Positions 8,032-14,743 of a stretch of DNA of 37,518 bases are shown here, in pieces. The notes beneath the pieces are model-generated. The model worked only from the letters and a program-made list of their open reading frames with translations. It did no database searches and was not told the DNA's origin. Each line of letters begins with the position of its first letter. The stretch's first letter is position 1. Position numbers and translations under genes: made by a program. This DNA comes from Candidatus Omnitrophica bacterium CG11_big_fil_rev_8_21_14_0_20_63_9 (GTDB taxonomy: Bacteria; Omnitrophota; Gorgyraeia; Aquiviventales; Aquiviventaceae), in contig PCVX01000058.1 of assembly GCA_002796105.1 (NCBI GenBank), positions 4,970 through 42,487 on the forward strand. Direction: 5' to 3'.

Positions 8032-8256
8032 ATGCCCAAAGCCTTCATCATGATTGATGTTGTGCCTGGCCGGGAAGCGGCGGTGCAGGAGGCGATTGCC
8101 AAGCTCGCCGGTGTTAAGATGGTCTATCAAGTGACCGGAGAGAACGACATGATCGCCTTCATCGATGCCGAGCCCTATGAAGAGTTCGCGGTCGTCCTGT
8201 CCACCATCCGTCAGCTCAACGGTGTGCGCGACACCGAGTCCCACCTTGTCTTGTAG
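8032..8256 (+). CDS. Single-domain AsnC/Lrp ligand-binding (RAM) protein
   Basis: This 74-aa protein consists only of the AsnC/Lrp C-terminal RAM domain: KAFIMIDVVPGREAAVQEA, then VKMVYQVTGENDMIAFIDAE, then RQLNGVRDTESHLVL. There is no DNA-binding helix-turn-helix. Such stand-alone RAM proteins form ring oligomers that bind amino acids. ATG 8020 in the same frame is inside the -10 hexamer, so ATG 8032 is the sensible start and the mRNA would be leaderless. It lies upstream of the ferredoxin, which has its own promoter. The ligand is unknown. Confidence 0.85.
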   Translation: MPKAFIMIDVVPGREAAVQEAIAKLAGVKMVYQVTGENDMIAFIDAEPYEEFAVVLSTIRQLNGVRDTESHLVL

Positions 8257-8257
8257 C

Positions 8258-8315
8258 TTGACGAACGCCCGGATCGCTGTGTAGGATAACACCCACAGCG
8301 CACGAACCTAGGAGG
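8258..8315 (+). promoter_or_regulatory. Ferredoxin gene promoter and Shine-Dalgarno
   Basis: -35 TTGACG (8258-8263), 18-bp spacer, -10 TAGGAT (8282-8287), predicted start near 8294. A full AGGAGG (8310-8315) sits 5 nt before the ATG at 8321. This is a standard leadered promoter, a useful contrast to the leaderless genes nearby. Confidence 0.6.
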
Positions 8316-8320
8316 AGTGA

Positions 8321-8635
8321 ATGTCCTACGTGATTACGGAGAAGTGCCTCGGCGAACGGTATGCCGTCTGCGCGACCGTCTGCCCGGTGGAATGCATCCA
8401 CCCGATCGATCATAAGGGGCAGGAGTTCATGATCATCGACCCTGAGGTCTGCATCAACTGCGGCTTGTGCCTGCCGGAGTGCCCGGTCGGTGCGATCGTC
8501 GCCTCAGAAGATGAGGACAAAGCCTACGCCGCCATCAATAAAGAGCTGACCCCTGCCGCCAAGAACAACCCGCCTGCGCCTGAGCGGGCCAAGAATGACC
8601 CGCCCAAGCGGCCCGGCAACAAACTCGTGAACTAA
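8321..8635 (+). CDS. 7Fe/8Fe-type bacterial ferredoxin
   Basis: This 104-aa low-potential electron carrier has two cluster regions: C9, C17, C21, C25 in KCLGERYAVCATVCPVECI and the classical CxxCxxCxxxCP in CINCGLCLPECP. The spacing matches Azotobacter FdI/FdxA-type ferredoxins, in which the first set together with the last Cys of the second holds a [3Fe-4S] cluster. The residue equivalent to the second Cys of FdI is Glu, which fits a 7Fe protein. After residue 70 comes a Lys/Pro/Asn-rich tail of about 30 residues (PAAKNNPPAPERAKND) that is not part of the fold. A strong terminator follows. Confidence 0.9.
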   Translation: MSYVITEKCLGERYAVCATVCPVECIHPIDHKGQEFMIIDPEVCINCGLCLPECPVGAIVASEDEDKAYAAINKELTPAAKNNPPAPERAKNDPPKRPGNKLVN

Positions 8636-8658
8636 GCCGCACGCGGCCACAAAAAATT

Positions 8659-8694
8659 AAGCGCCCAACGTCATGTTGGGCGCTTCTTTTTTTG
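8659..8694. terminator. Bidirectional intrinsic terminator
   Basis: An 11-bp perfect stem, AAGCGCCCAAC (8659-8669) with GTTGGGCGCTT (8675-8685), has a 5-nt loop and is followed by CTTTTTTT. An A-run (8651-8656) before the stem gives the minus strand a T-tract as well. It separates the convergent ferredoxin and elp3 genes. Confidence 0.93.
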
Positions 8695-8711
8695 TCCGGG
8701 TGCCGTATCGT

Positions 8712-10274
8712 TTACCGCAGTTCCTTCACCATATACGTGTCTTGTAGCGCGTAGCCGAAGCGCCGGTAGTATTCGCGCACGCCGACTCCGGCGATGACCG
8801 CCATCCGGGGCATTGCACACTCCTCCCGGGCGATCCGCTCCGCTTCCTGCAACAGCCGCTGCCCGAACCCATGATGCTGCACCGCCGCATCGCTGTGCTC
8901 CAGCAGCGGCAGATGGTGGCCGTAGGAATGCAGCTCGCGCACAAGGGCCGCGCCCCGGAGCGCAGGAATCGATGCGTGGTCCTGTGAAGGAATCCGCAGC
9001 CTCAGCAGCGACGCCAGGCGGTCGGTGGTGGCATCCTCGAAACTCAAAAAGATCTCGGTGCCGCCGCTGGCCGGGTACGCGCACCGGGTCAGCGTAAAAC
9101 GCCCGCGCGCATCCGAGCGGACTTGCCGGCAGCGGATACAGCGGCATCGCAGCCCCTGGGCGGCCATACGGCGCTGGGCTTCTTCCCGCAAATTGGTTAC
9201 CAAGCAGCCTGCCCGGATGGAGGTCGAGGGGATATCCCGGATCACACGCTCGATGCGCACGTGCGGCGGAGTCAGCGATTTGATGCCGATCAGCAGTTGA
9301 AGTAGGGTGTCGTCATCGTAGGGCTGGTAGCGTCCCTGCCGCCACCAGGAAAACAGGTCGGCAGTTTCGATGACCACGCACGGATACAGCTTGATCGTAT
9401 CCGGCTGATAGGCCTCGTCCGTGAAGATCTGCCGAGCGCTCTCCAGGTCGCTTTCCGGCGTGGCCCCGGGCAGGTTAGGCATGAGGTGGTACGCGACCTT
9501 GATCCCAGCGTCCTTCAATAAGCGCGTGGCGCGCTGGACCGCGTCGACACCGTGGTCGCGCACGATCAGCTCCAGCACCCGCGCTTCAAGCGACTGCACC
9601 CCAAGCTCCACCCGCGTCACCCCCAGCTCGCGCAGCCGGAGGATTTCCGCTCCATCGACGTAGTCGGGGCGCGTTTCAATCGTGATCCCGATCAGGCGGC
9701 TTTTCGCGGTTTCGTTGGCGCGCTGGGCGTCTTCGAGCGAATCCGCCGCGCAGACATTCGCCGCCTCAAAGCAGCGCTGGATGAAGTGGCGCTGGTACGC
9801 GGCCGGGTAAAACGACCAGGTGCCGCCTTTGATGATCAGCTCGACCTTGTCGGTCGCATGCCCGGTCTCGTGCAGAGTGGAGAGGCGCTCAGTGACTTGG
9901 CGATGCGGATCATAGTCGTTGCGCAAGGCCCGCATGACCGCCGGCTCATTGGTGAGGTAGCTTTTGGGCGCGCGGGCTTCCGTCGGGCAATAGACGCAGC
10001 GGCCAGGGCAGGCGTACGGCTCGGTGATGACGGTGACGGTGGCGATGCCGGAGTCCGAGCGGATGCTGTTGAGTGTGAGGATGCGCTCCAGTCGGCCGTT
10101 GGGCCGGCGAAGGCCTTGGGCCAGCTCGGCTCGATAGCGCTGCAACAGATGGTCGTTGCGGATGAGCGGACCGCCCGAGCGCGCGGCGATCGCGGTCTTC
10201 AGCTTGCGCAGGTGCGTGCGGCTCTCCGGCAGCGCGGCGGCAATATCCTGGAGGAGCATTCCGATGGCGTCCAT
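8712..10274 (-). CDS. elp3: Elp3-family tRNA U34 modification enzyme (radical SAM + GNAT)
   Basis: This 520-aa protein has both halves of Elp3. The N-terminal half is a radical-SAM domain with the cluster cysteines C89, C93 and C96 in CPGRCVYCP and the conserved KSYLTNEPAVMRA. The C-terminal half (about 400-520) is an acetyltransferase domain with QHHGFGQRLLQEAERIA as acetyl-CoA loop and GVGVREYYRRFGY at the end. A Cys cluster (CRCIRCRQV, about 375) joins the two. In archaea and eukaryotes Elp3 makes carboxymethyl-uridine at the wobble position; scattered bacteria such as Dehalococcoides carry it too. No other Elongator subunit is near, as expected for a bacterial form. A TATACT -10 ends 8 nt before the ATG, so its mRNA is probably leaderless. 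Confidence 0.93.
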   Translation of the reverse strand: MDAIGMLLQDIAAALPESRTHLRKLKTAIAARSGGPLIRNDHLLQRYRAELAQGLRRPNGRLERILTLNSIRSDSGIATVTVITEPYACPGRCVYCPTEARAPKSYLTNEPAVMRALRNDYDPHRQVTERLSTLHETGHATDKVELIIKGGTWSFYPAAYQRHFIQRCFEAANVCAADSLEDAQRANETAKSRLIGITIETRPDYVDGAEILRLRELGVTRVELGVQSLEARVLELIVRDHGVDAVQRATRLLKDAGIKVAYHLMPNLPGATPESDLESARQIFTDEAYQPDTIKLYPCVVIETADLFSWWRQGRYQPYDDDTLLQLLIGIKSLTPPHVRIERVIRDIPSTSIRAGCLVTNLREEAQRRMAAQGLRCRCIRCRQVRSDARGRFTLTRCAYPASGGTEIFLSFEDATTDRLASLLRLRIPSQDHASIPALRGAALVRELHSYGHHLPLLEHSDAAVQHHGFGQRLLQEAERIAREECAMPRMAVIAGVGVREYYRRFGYALQDTYMVKELR

Positions 10275-10282
10275 GGCCCACT

Positions 10283-10342
10283 AGTATACCGCTGGCATTC
10301 AGAAACGTACACTTGCCAGCCGAGGTGATGGCTTTCTATAAT
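10283..10342. promoter_or_regulatory. Divergent elp3 / GNAT promoters
   Basis: Minus strand: -10 TATACT (10288-10283), 8 nt before the elp3 ATG; its -35 is poor. Plus strand: -35 TTGCCA (10313-10318), 18-bp spacer, -10 TATAAT (10337-10342), 9 nt before the GNAT ATG at 10352. Neither gene has a Shine-Dalgarno, so both transcripts should be leaderless. Confidence 0.6.
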
Positions 10343-10351
10343 GAAGCCATT

Positions 10352-10672
10352 ATGGCGACCGACGTTGACGTCATTCACGATCAGCCAGGCCATCGCTTCT
10401 GCGTCAAGCTGGAAGGATATGAGGCCTGCTTGATGTACCGCCAGGCCGGGCAGGAGATCGATTTGTACCACACCTACGTGCCTGAAGTGTTCCGCGGCCG
10501 CGGCATCGCCGAGAAGCTGTGCAAGACCGCCTTCGAGTACGCAAAAGCCAAGGGGCTCACCGTGATTCCTTCATGCTCGTACATCTCCGGCGCGTATCTC
10601 AAGCGGCACCCCGAGTACGAACCGCTGACGAAGCGCGGCGGCCCGACCTCCAACCCCCTCGTCTCCGGGTAA
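10352..10672 (+). CDS. YidJ/YjdJ-like GNAT acetyltransferase
   Basis: This 106-aa protein belongs to the small GNAT group (COG2388). It contains DLYHTYVPEVFRGRGIAEKL with the acetyl-CoA-binding RGRGIA loop, and the characteristic end VIPSCSYISGAYLKRHPEY. The family is just one GNAT core without extra domains; the substrate is unknown. Earlier in-frame codons lie within the promoter, so ATG 10352 (MATDVDV) is the start. It is followed after 13 nt by def and probably co-transcribed with it; an N-acetyl/N-formyl context for protein ends is conceivable but unproven. Confidence 0.85.
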   Translation: MATDVDVIHDQPGHRFCVKLEGYEACLMYRQAGQEIDLYHTYVPEVFRGRGIAEKLCKTAFEYAKAKGLTVIPSCSYISGAYLKRHPEYEPLTKRGGPTSNPLVSG

Positions 10673-10685
10673 CCTCCCGACACTC

Positions 10686-11219
10686 ATGGCGATCCTGAAA
10701 GTCTCGCGGCTGGGTCATCCGGTACTTCGCACCCCCTCTCAGCCGGTCCCGAAGGATGCGATCACCACGCCGCAGATGCAGCGGTTTATCGACGACATGG
10801 TCGAGACGATGCGCGAGTATGACGGCGTGGGGCTGGCTGCGCCCCAGGTCCACGTGTCGGCGCAGCTGGCGGTGATCGAGGTGACGCACAACCGGCGCTA
10901 CCCCGGCGAATCAGCCATTCCGCTGACGGTGCTGATCAATCCGAAGATCGTGTCGATGTCCAAAAAGACGATCCAGGATTGGGAAGGCTGCCTGAGTGTG
11001 GATGGGCTGCGGGGCAAGGTGCCGCGCGCGGAGTCACTGGAAGTGGAAGCGTACAACCGCAAAGGCGAAAAGGTGCGCTTTCAGGCGCAGGGGTTCTTTG
11101 CGCGGGTCATCCAGCACGAATGCGACCATCTGGTCGGCAAAGTCTTCCTCGATCGCATGCCCACGCTCGCCACGCTCACGCATCTGAACGAGTTCGTCCG
11201 CTACTGGCAGGAAGGGTAA
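10686..11219 (+). CDS. def: Peptide deformylase
   Basis: This 177-aa metalloenzyme removes the formyl group from new proteins. The three motifs are present: GVGLAAPQ (about residue 45), EGCLSV (metal-binding Cys, about 100) and QHECDHLVG (HExxH, about 140). The length is normal. No clear Shine-Dalgarno precedes the ATG, and the spacing to the GNAT gene is 13 nt, so translation may depend on coupling or be weak. Its 3' end overlaps the convergent ygfZ gene by 44 bp. Confidence 0.97.
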   Translation: MAILKVSRLGHPVLRTPSQPVPKDAITTPQMQRFIDDMVETMREYDGVGLAAPQVHVSAQLAVIEVTHNRRYPGESAIPLTVLINPKIVSMSKKTIQDWEGCLSVDGLRGKVPRAESLEVEAYNRKGEKVRFQAQGFFARVIQHECDHLVGKVFLDRMPTLATLTHLNEFVRYWQEG

Positions 11220-12285
11220 GCGGCCGCGCCGCGACCGTCGCCACCAGCCGCTGATCTCCTCGCGCGACCTCCACCGCCGTGCCCGGCTCATCCGCCCCGC
11301 GCTTCACGTAGCCCATCGCGATCACCCGGTCCAGCACAATGGATCGGCACGCGCTCGTCACCCGGCCCACCGCCTCACCACCTCGCAGCAGCTCATCGCC
11401 GGATGACGGCACTACGGAGTCTTCCAGCAATAACCCCATGAGCCGTTTGTTCGGCGAGCCGTACGTGCGCATGCGGGCCACGATCTCTTGTCCGATATAG
11501 CAACCCTTCGTCTCGCTTGCTATCGATTCATCAAGCCCAGTATCCGGCAGCAGGTTCTCTTCCGTCATGTCGATGCCCATCCAGGGCGCGCCGGCTTCGA
11601 TGCGGGCGATGTTAAGTGCCTCCCATCCGATCGGTGCTACCGCGTCATGATGCACGAGCCGCTCCCAGAGCGCTGCCACACGTGCGGCCTCCACCAAGCA
11701 GAGCAAACCCTCGCCGCCAATTGGCGACCAGCGGATCCAGCGCGCCGGTTCATCGTGCAGCGGCAGCTGCACGTGATCACCCGGTGATGCGAGCGACAGC
11801 AGCGGCGTGCCGGCTAACCGGCTCGCGAGCGCCATCGCCTGCGGGCCGGGAAATGCCAGCGCGGCCAAACGCCGCTCGTGCGCGATGAGGCTGACCGCTT
11901 CGGTAAAGAGGTAGTGTTCCAGCGCGCGCCGGACCGTCTCGGCGTAGGGCAGCTCGCACAGCAGCCAATGCACGTCCGTATCCGCCAGCACGAGCAGATC
12001 CGCCACCAGCTTGGCTGAGGAGGTCAAGAGCGCGGCCCGGCACCCGGTGCCCGGCGCGAGCCGCTTGATGTCATTGGTGAGCAGGCGGTGGAGAAAGTCC
12101 GCGCGGTCATCGCCTCGCACTTCGATCGCGGCATAGACCGAGGCGTCGAGCACCCCGGTGGTGTTTCGCAGCCGCCGGTACTCGTCGCGCGTGTCGGTGA
12201 AACGCCACGGTACCAGCCAGGGCCCGAAGGGCTCGTACGCCATCTGAGGGGCATGTCGGCCATGAAGCAGCAAGGTCAATGGCAT
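11176..12285 (-). CDS. ygfZ: YgfZ/GcvT-domain folate-binding protein
   Basis: This 369-aa protein has the YgfZ signature KGCYIGQEIVARM, including the conserved Cys, in a GcvT-like fold. YgfZ proteins bind folate and support assembly or repair of some [4Fe-4S] enzymes, including the tRNA-thiolating MiaB. True glycine-cleavage T proteins lack this signature. The start is set at ATG 12285 (MPLTLLLHG): the frame remains open further upstream, but that part is promoter. An extended -10 (TGT-TACAAT) ends 6 nt before the ATG, suggesting a leaderless mRNA. It is divergent from the folate operon (pabB), which fits a folate-dependent protein. Confidence 0.9.
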   Translation of the reverse strand: MPLTLLLHGRHAPQMAYEPFGPWLVPWRFTDTRDEYRRLRNTTGVLDASVYAAIEVRGDDRADFLHRLLTNDIKRLAPGTGCRAALLTSSAKLVADLLVLADTDVHWLLCELPYAETVRRALEHYLFTEAVSLIAHERRLAALAFPGPQAMALASRLAGTPLLSLASPGDHVQLPLHDEPARWIRWSPIGGEGLLCLVEAARVAALWERLVHHDAVAPIGWEALNIARIEAGAPWMGIDMTEENLLPDTGLDESIASETKGCYIGQEIVARMRTYGSPNKRLMGLLLEDSVVPSSGDELLRGGEAVGRVTSACRSIVLDRVIAMGYVKRGADEPGTAVEVARGDQRLVATVAARPLTLPASSGRTRSDA

Positions 12286-12291
12286 AACAAC

Positions 12292-12421
12292 ATTGTAACA
12301 GACGGTAATGGTCAAGTTTGGCGGGTCCTGCCGCTGCGCGCGGCCCGGGGGCCCCGGCTCCGCGTCACCCACCAAACTTGACTACTACTGACGTTTCTCA
12401 TTTTTCCCAATGTGTTACAAT
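12292..12421. promoter_or_regulatory. Divergent ygfZ / pabB promoter region
   Basis: Both genes have the same extended -10, TGT-TACAAT: minus strand hexamer at 12297-12292 and plus strand hexamer at 12416-12421. These end 6 nt before ATG 12285 and 8 nt before ATG 12430. Good -35 hexamers at 17 bp are missing on both sides, as expected for extended -10 promoters or activator-dependent ones. A long inverted repeat lies between (see next entry). Confidence 0.6.
12311..12382. repeat. Inverted repeat between ygfZ and pabB
   Basis: GTCAAGTTTGGCGGGT (12311-12326) and ACCCACCAAACTTGAC (12367-12382) are inverted repeats matching at 15 of 16 positions. The 40-bp spacer is very GC-rich (contains GGCCCGGGGGCCCC). 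Each arm points toward its own gene and ends in TTGAC: the distance from TTGAC(C/T) to TACAAT is 12 bp on the ygfZ side and 32 bp on the pabB side, a difference of two helical turns. Likely a paired binding site for a shared regulator; inference only. Confidence 0.6.
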
Positions 12422-12429
12422 AGTTCGCT

Positions 12430-13950
12430 ATGTCCCGCTCGTCTCCTGTGCGGCTCTCCCTTGGTCCTCTCTCAGTCTACGTGGCGTCACTCGACGGGTG
12501 TCCCAACCTGGCGGAGTTCGTCGCCGCGCTGCCCTCCGGCATGCCGGTGGTCTGGCTGGATAGCGCGCGCCAGCACGCGGTGACCGGACGATGGTCGATT
12601 GTCGGCTACGATCCCTGGCTCACATTCACCGCTCACGGCGACCGTCTTGAGCTGCGCACCAGCGATGCGACGCAATCATGGCGCGGCCATCCCCTGGATG
12701 GGCTGCGGCAGGTGCTGCGACGCTATCGTCTGCGCGCGGGCGGGCGCGCGGCCCGGATGGAAGAGTGGGGGGTGGTGGGGCGGGCGGTCGGTTTTCTGGG
12801 ATATCTGAGCTATGAGCTGAACCGCTGGATCGAACGTCTGCCTGAGCCCCAGCCGTCCGAGCGCCCATTGGCGGAGCTGGCGTGGTTCGGCATGCGCGTG
12901 AGCGTGCTCGTGGACCATGCCCAGCAGCGCAGCTGGGTGCTGAGCGTGATCGATCCGCACAGTCCGCAGTCGCTGGCGCGCCGGCAGGCCATGGAGGCGT
13001 TCGAAGGGGCGCTCGATCAGTTGCAGCCCGAGGGCGCAGCACCGTTTTCCGTGGCGGGCCCGGAGTGGTGGGCGTCTCGCGCCGCCGCCTCTCCCCGTCC
13101 CACGACGACGCAAGCCGAGTTCGAGCGCATGGTGGCCCGGGCGCTGGAGCATATCCGCGCCGGCGACATCTTTCAGGCGAACGTGTCGCAACGCTTCACG
13201 ATGCCGTGGCACGGCCATCCGCTGGCGCTGTACCGCACGCTGCGGCGCATCAACCCCTCGCCGTTCGCCTGTTTCCTCTCCTGGGAGGATTTGGCGGTCG
13301 TGAGCTGCTCGCCGGAGCGGCTGGTCCGCGTCCAGCGGGGCCGCGCCGAGACGCGGCCCATCGCCGGCACGCGGCCGCGCGGGATGACTCCTGAGTCGGA
13401 TGCGATGAACAGCTTGGAGTTGCTCCTGAGCGAAAAAGAGCGCGCCGAGCACATCATGCTCGTGGACTTGGCCCGCAACGATCTTGGGCGGGTGTGCGCA
13501 GCGGGTTCGGTGGCGGTCGATGAGTTGATGGCTATCGAAGAGTATTCGCACGTGATGCATATCGTCTCCAACGTTTCGGGGGCGCTGCGGCCGAGCATCG
13601 ACCCCGTCGACGTGATCCGGGCGGTGTTTCCCGGCGGCACGATCACCGGCTGCCCGAAGGTGCGCTGCATGGAGATCCTGCGCGAGCTGGAGCCGGTGCC
13701 GCGGGGTTTGTATACCGGCTCGGTGGGTTCGATCGGGATCGACGGCACGATGGACCTCAACCTCGCGATCCGCACCATGGTGCGCCAAGCCGATGCGCTC
13801 TCCTTCCATGTCGGAGCGGGCATCGTGGCGGACTCGGTGCCGGAGCGCGAATACCACGAAACGCTCGCGAAAGCAGCCGCCCTGATGGAAGCGCTTGGGG
13901 CTTCCGGAGGCCAGCGGCCCAGCTATTCCCATGAAGAACCTGGTCGCTAA
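12430..13950 (+). CDS. pabB: Aminodeoxychorismate synthase component I (PabB/TrpE family)
   Basis: This 506-aa chorismate-binding enzyme has an N-terminal TrpE/PabB domain (GRWSIVGYDPW; FLGYLSYELNRWIE) and the catalytic C-terminal domain with IRAGDIFQANVSQRF, the EKERAEHIMLVDLARNDLGRV segment and FPGGTITGCPKVRCMEI. The key motif is PIAGTRPRG (Ala312). E. coli PabB has PIKGT with a catalytic Lys, and anthranilate synthases usually have Ala, so sequence alone leaves TrpE possible. The neighbours decide: pabC follows, folC lies in the same operon, and no trp gene is present. The amidotransferase subunit (PabA/TrpG) is not here. An extended -10 lies 8 nt before the ATG. Confidence 0.82.
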   Translation: MSRSSPVRLSLGPLSVYVASLDGCPNLAEFVAALPSGMPVVWLDSARQHAVTGRWSIVGYDPWLTFTAHGDRLELRTSDATQSWRGHPLDGLRQVLRRYRLRAGGRAARMEEWGVVGRAVGFLGYLSYELNRWIERLPEPQPSERPLAELAWFGMRVSVLVDHAQQRSWVLSVIDPHSPQSLARRQAMEAFEGALDQLQPEGAAPFSVAGPEWWASRAAASPRPTTTQAEFERMVARALEHIRAGDIFQANVSQRFTMPWHGHPLALYRTLRRINPSPFACFLSWEDLAVVSCSPERLVRVQRGRAETRPIAGTRPRGMTPESDAMNSLELLLSEKERAEHIMLVDLARNDLGRVCAAGSVAVDELMAIEEYSHVMHIVSNVSGALRPSIDPVDVIRAVFPGGTITGCPKVRCMEILRELEPVPRGLYTGSVGSIGIDGTMDLNLAIRTMVRQADALSFHVGAGIVADSVPEREYHETLAKAAALMEALGASGGQRPSYSHEEPGR

Positions 13951-14743
13951 CCCGCCGGTCGGCTTGGTGCCGACCGAGGACGCGTCCCACGGCTGCTTCG
14001 AAACGATGCGCGTTTACCAGGGGCGTATCTTTCGCCTGGACGCGCACCTGGACCGGCTCTTTGCCTCGGCGAAGTTTCTCGGCACGCCGATGCCGATGGA
14101 CCGCACCCGCTTGGCCCGGCAGCTGCGCGCCGCGCTGGAGTCGTCCCGGTTGCGGGAAGCGGTGGTGCGCGTTGCCATGATGCCTCAACCCGCCGGGCCG
14201 GCGATGCCCAGCATTGTCGTGCAACCGGCGATCGTGTCCCCGGCCTGGGCGTATGCGCGCGGCATCCGCCTGGCGGTGGTCCCGGCGCGCAAATTTTCCG
14301 TCGGCAGCATCAGCCCGCAGGCCAAATACTCCGCGCGGTTGGGCAGTGTCCTGGCCGTGATGGATGCGCAATTGCGCGGTGTGGATGAGGCGCTGTTCCT
14401 TGACGAGGTGGGTTCGGTGACGGAGAGCACCGCCAGCAACATCGGCATCATCGCCGGCGGCGCGATCGTCACCCCGCCGTGCTGGCTGGGTCTGCTGGCC
14501 GGGATCACGCGGGACGTCCTGACGGAGCTCGCCGCGATCGCGCGCCTGCCGATCCGCGAAGCTCCGCTGACGCGCCATGAGTTGTACAATGCCGAGGAAG
14601 CATTTTTGTCGAGCACGCTGAAAGAAATCTTGCCGGTCACCTGGATCGACGGGCGGCGCATCGGGACCGGTCGGCCCGGGCCGCTGACGCGTAAGCTACA
14701 CCGGGCGTTCCGTCAGCTGGTGCGGCGGGACTTGGGGAAGTAG
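13931..14743 (+). CDS. pabC: Class IV aminotransferase, probable aminodeoxychorismate lyase
   Basis: This 270-aa fold-type IV PLP enzyme has the PLP lysine in SPQAKYSARLGSVLA and the conserved Glu/Ser/Thr segment EVGSVTESTASNIGII. The family also includes branched-chain and D-amino-acid aminotransferases. Position directly after pabB (20-bp overlap) favours 4-amino-4-deoxychorismate lyase, giving p-aminobenzoate. ATG 13931 (MKNLVANPPV) is preferred over upstream TTG codons; translation is probably coupled to pabB. The stop abuts the purH ATG with no gap. Confidence 0.8.
   Translation: MKNLVANPPVGLVPTEDASHGCFETMRVYQGRIFRLDAHLDRLFASAKFLGTPMPMDRTRLARQLRAALESSRLREAVVRVAMMPQPAGPAMPSIVVQPAIVSPAWAYARGIRLAVVPARKFSVGSISPQAKYSARLGSVLAVMDAQLRGVDEALFLDEVGSVTESTASNIGIIAGGAIVTPPCWLGLLAGITRDVLTELAAIARLPIREAPLTRHELYNAEEAFLSSTLKEILPVTWIDGRRIGTGRPGPLTRKLHRAFRQLVRRDLGK

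Noticed and set aside
12676-13932. Reverse-strand open frame (418 codons) opposite pabB
   Set aside because: Same pattern of GC-driven antisense openness, with no ribosome site or motif.
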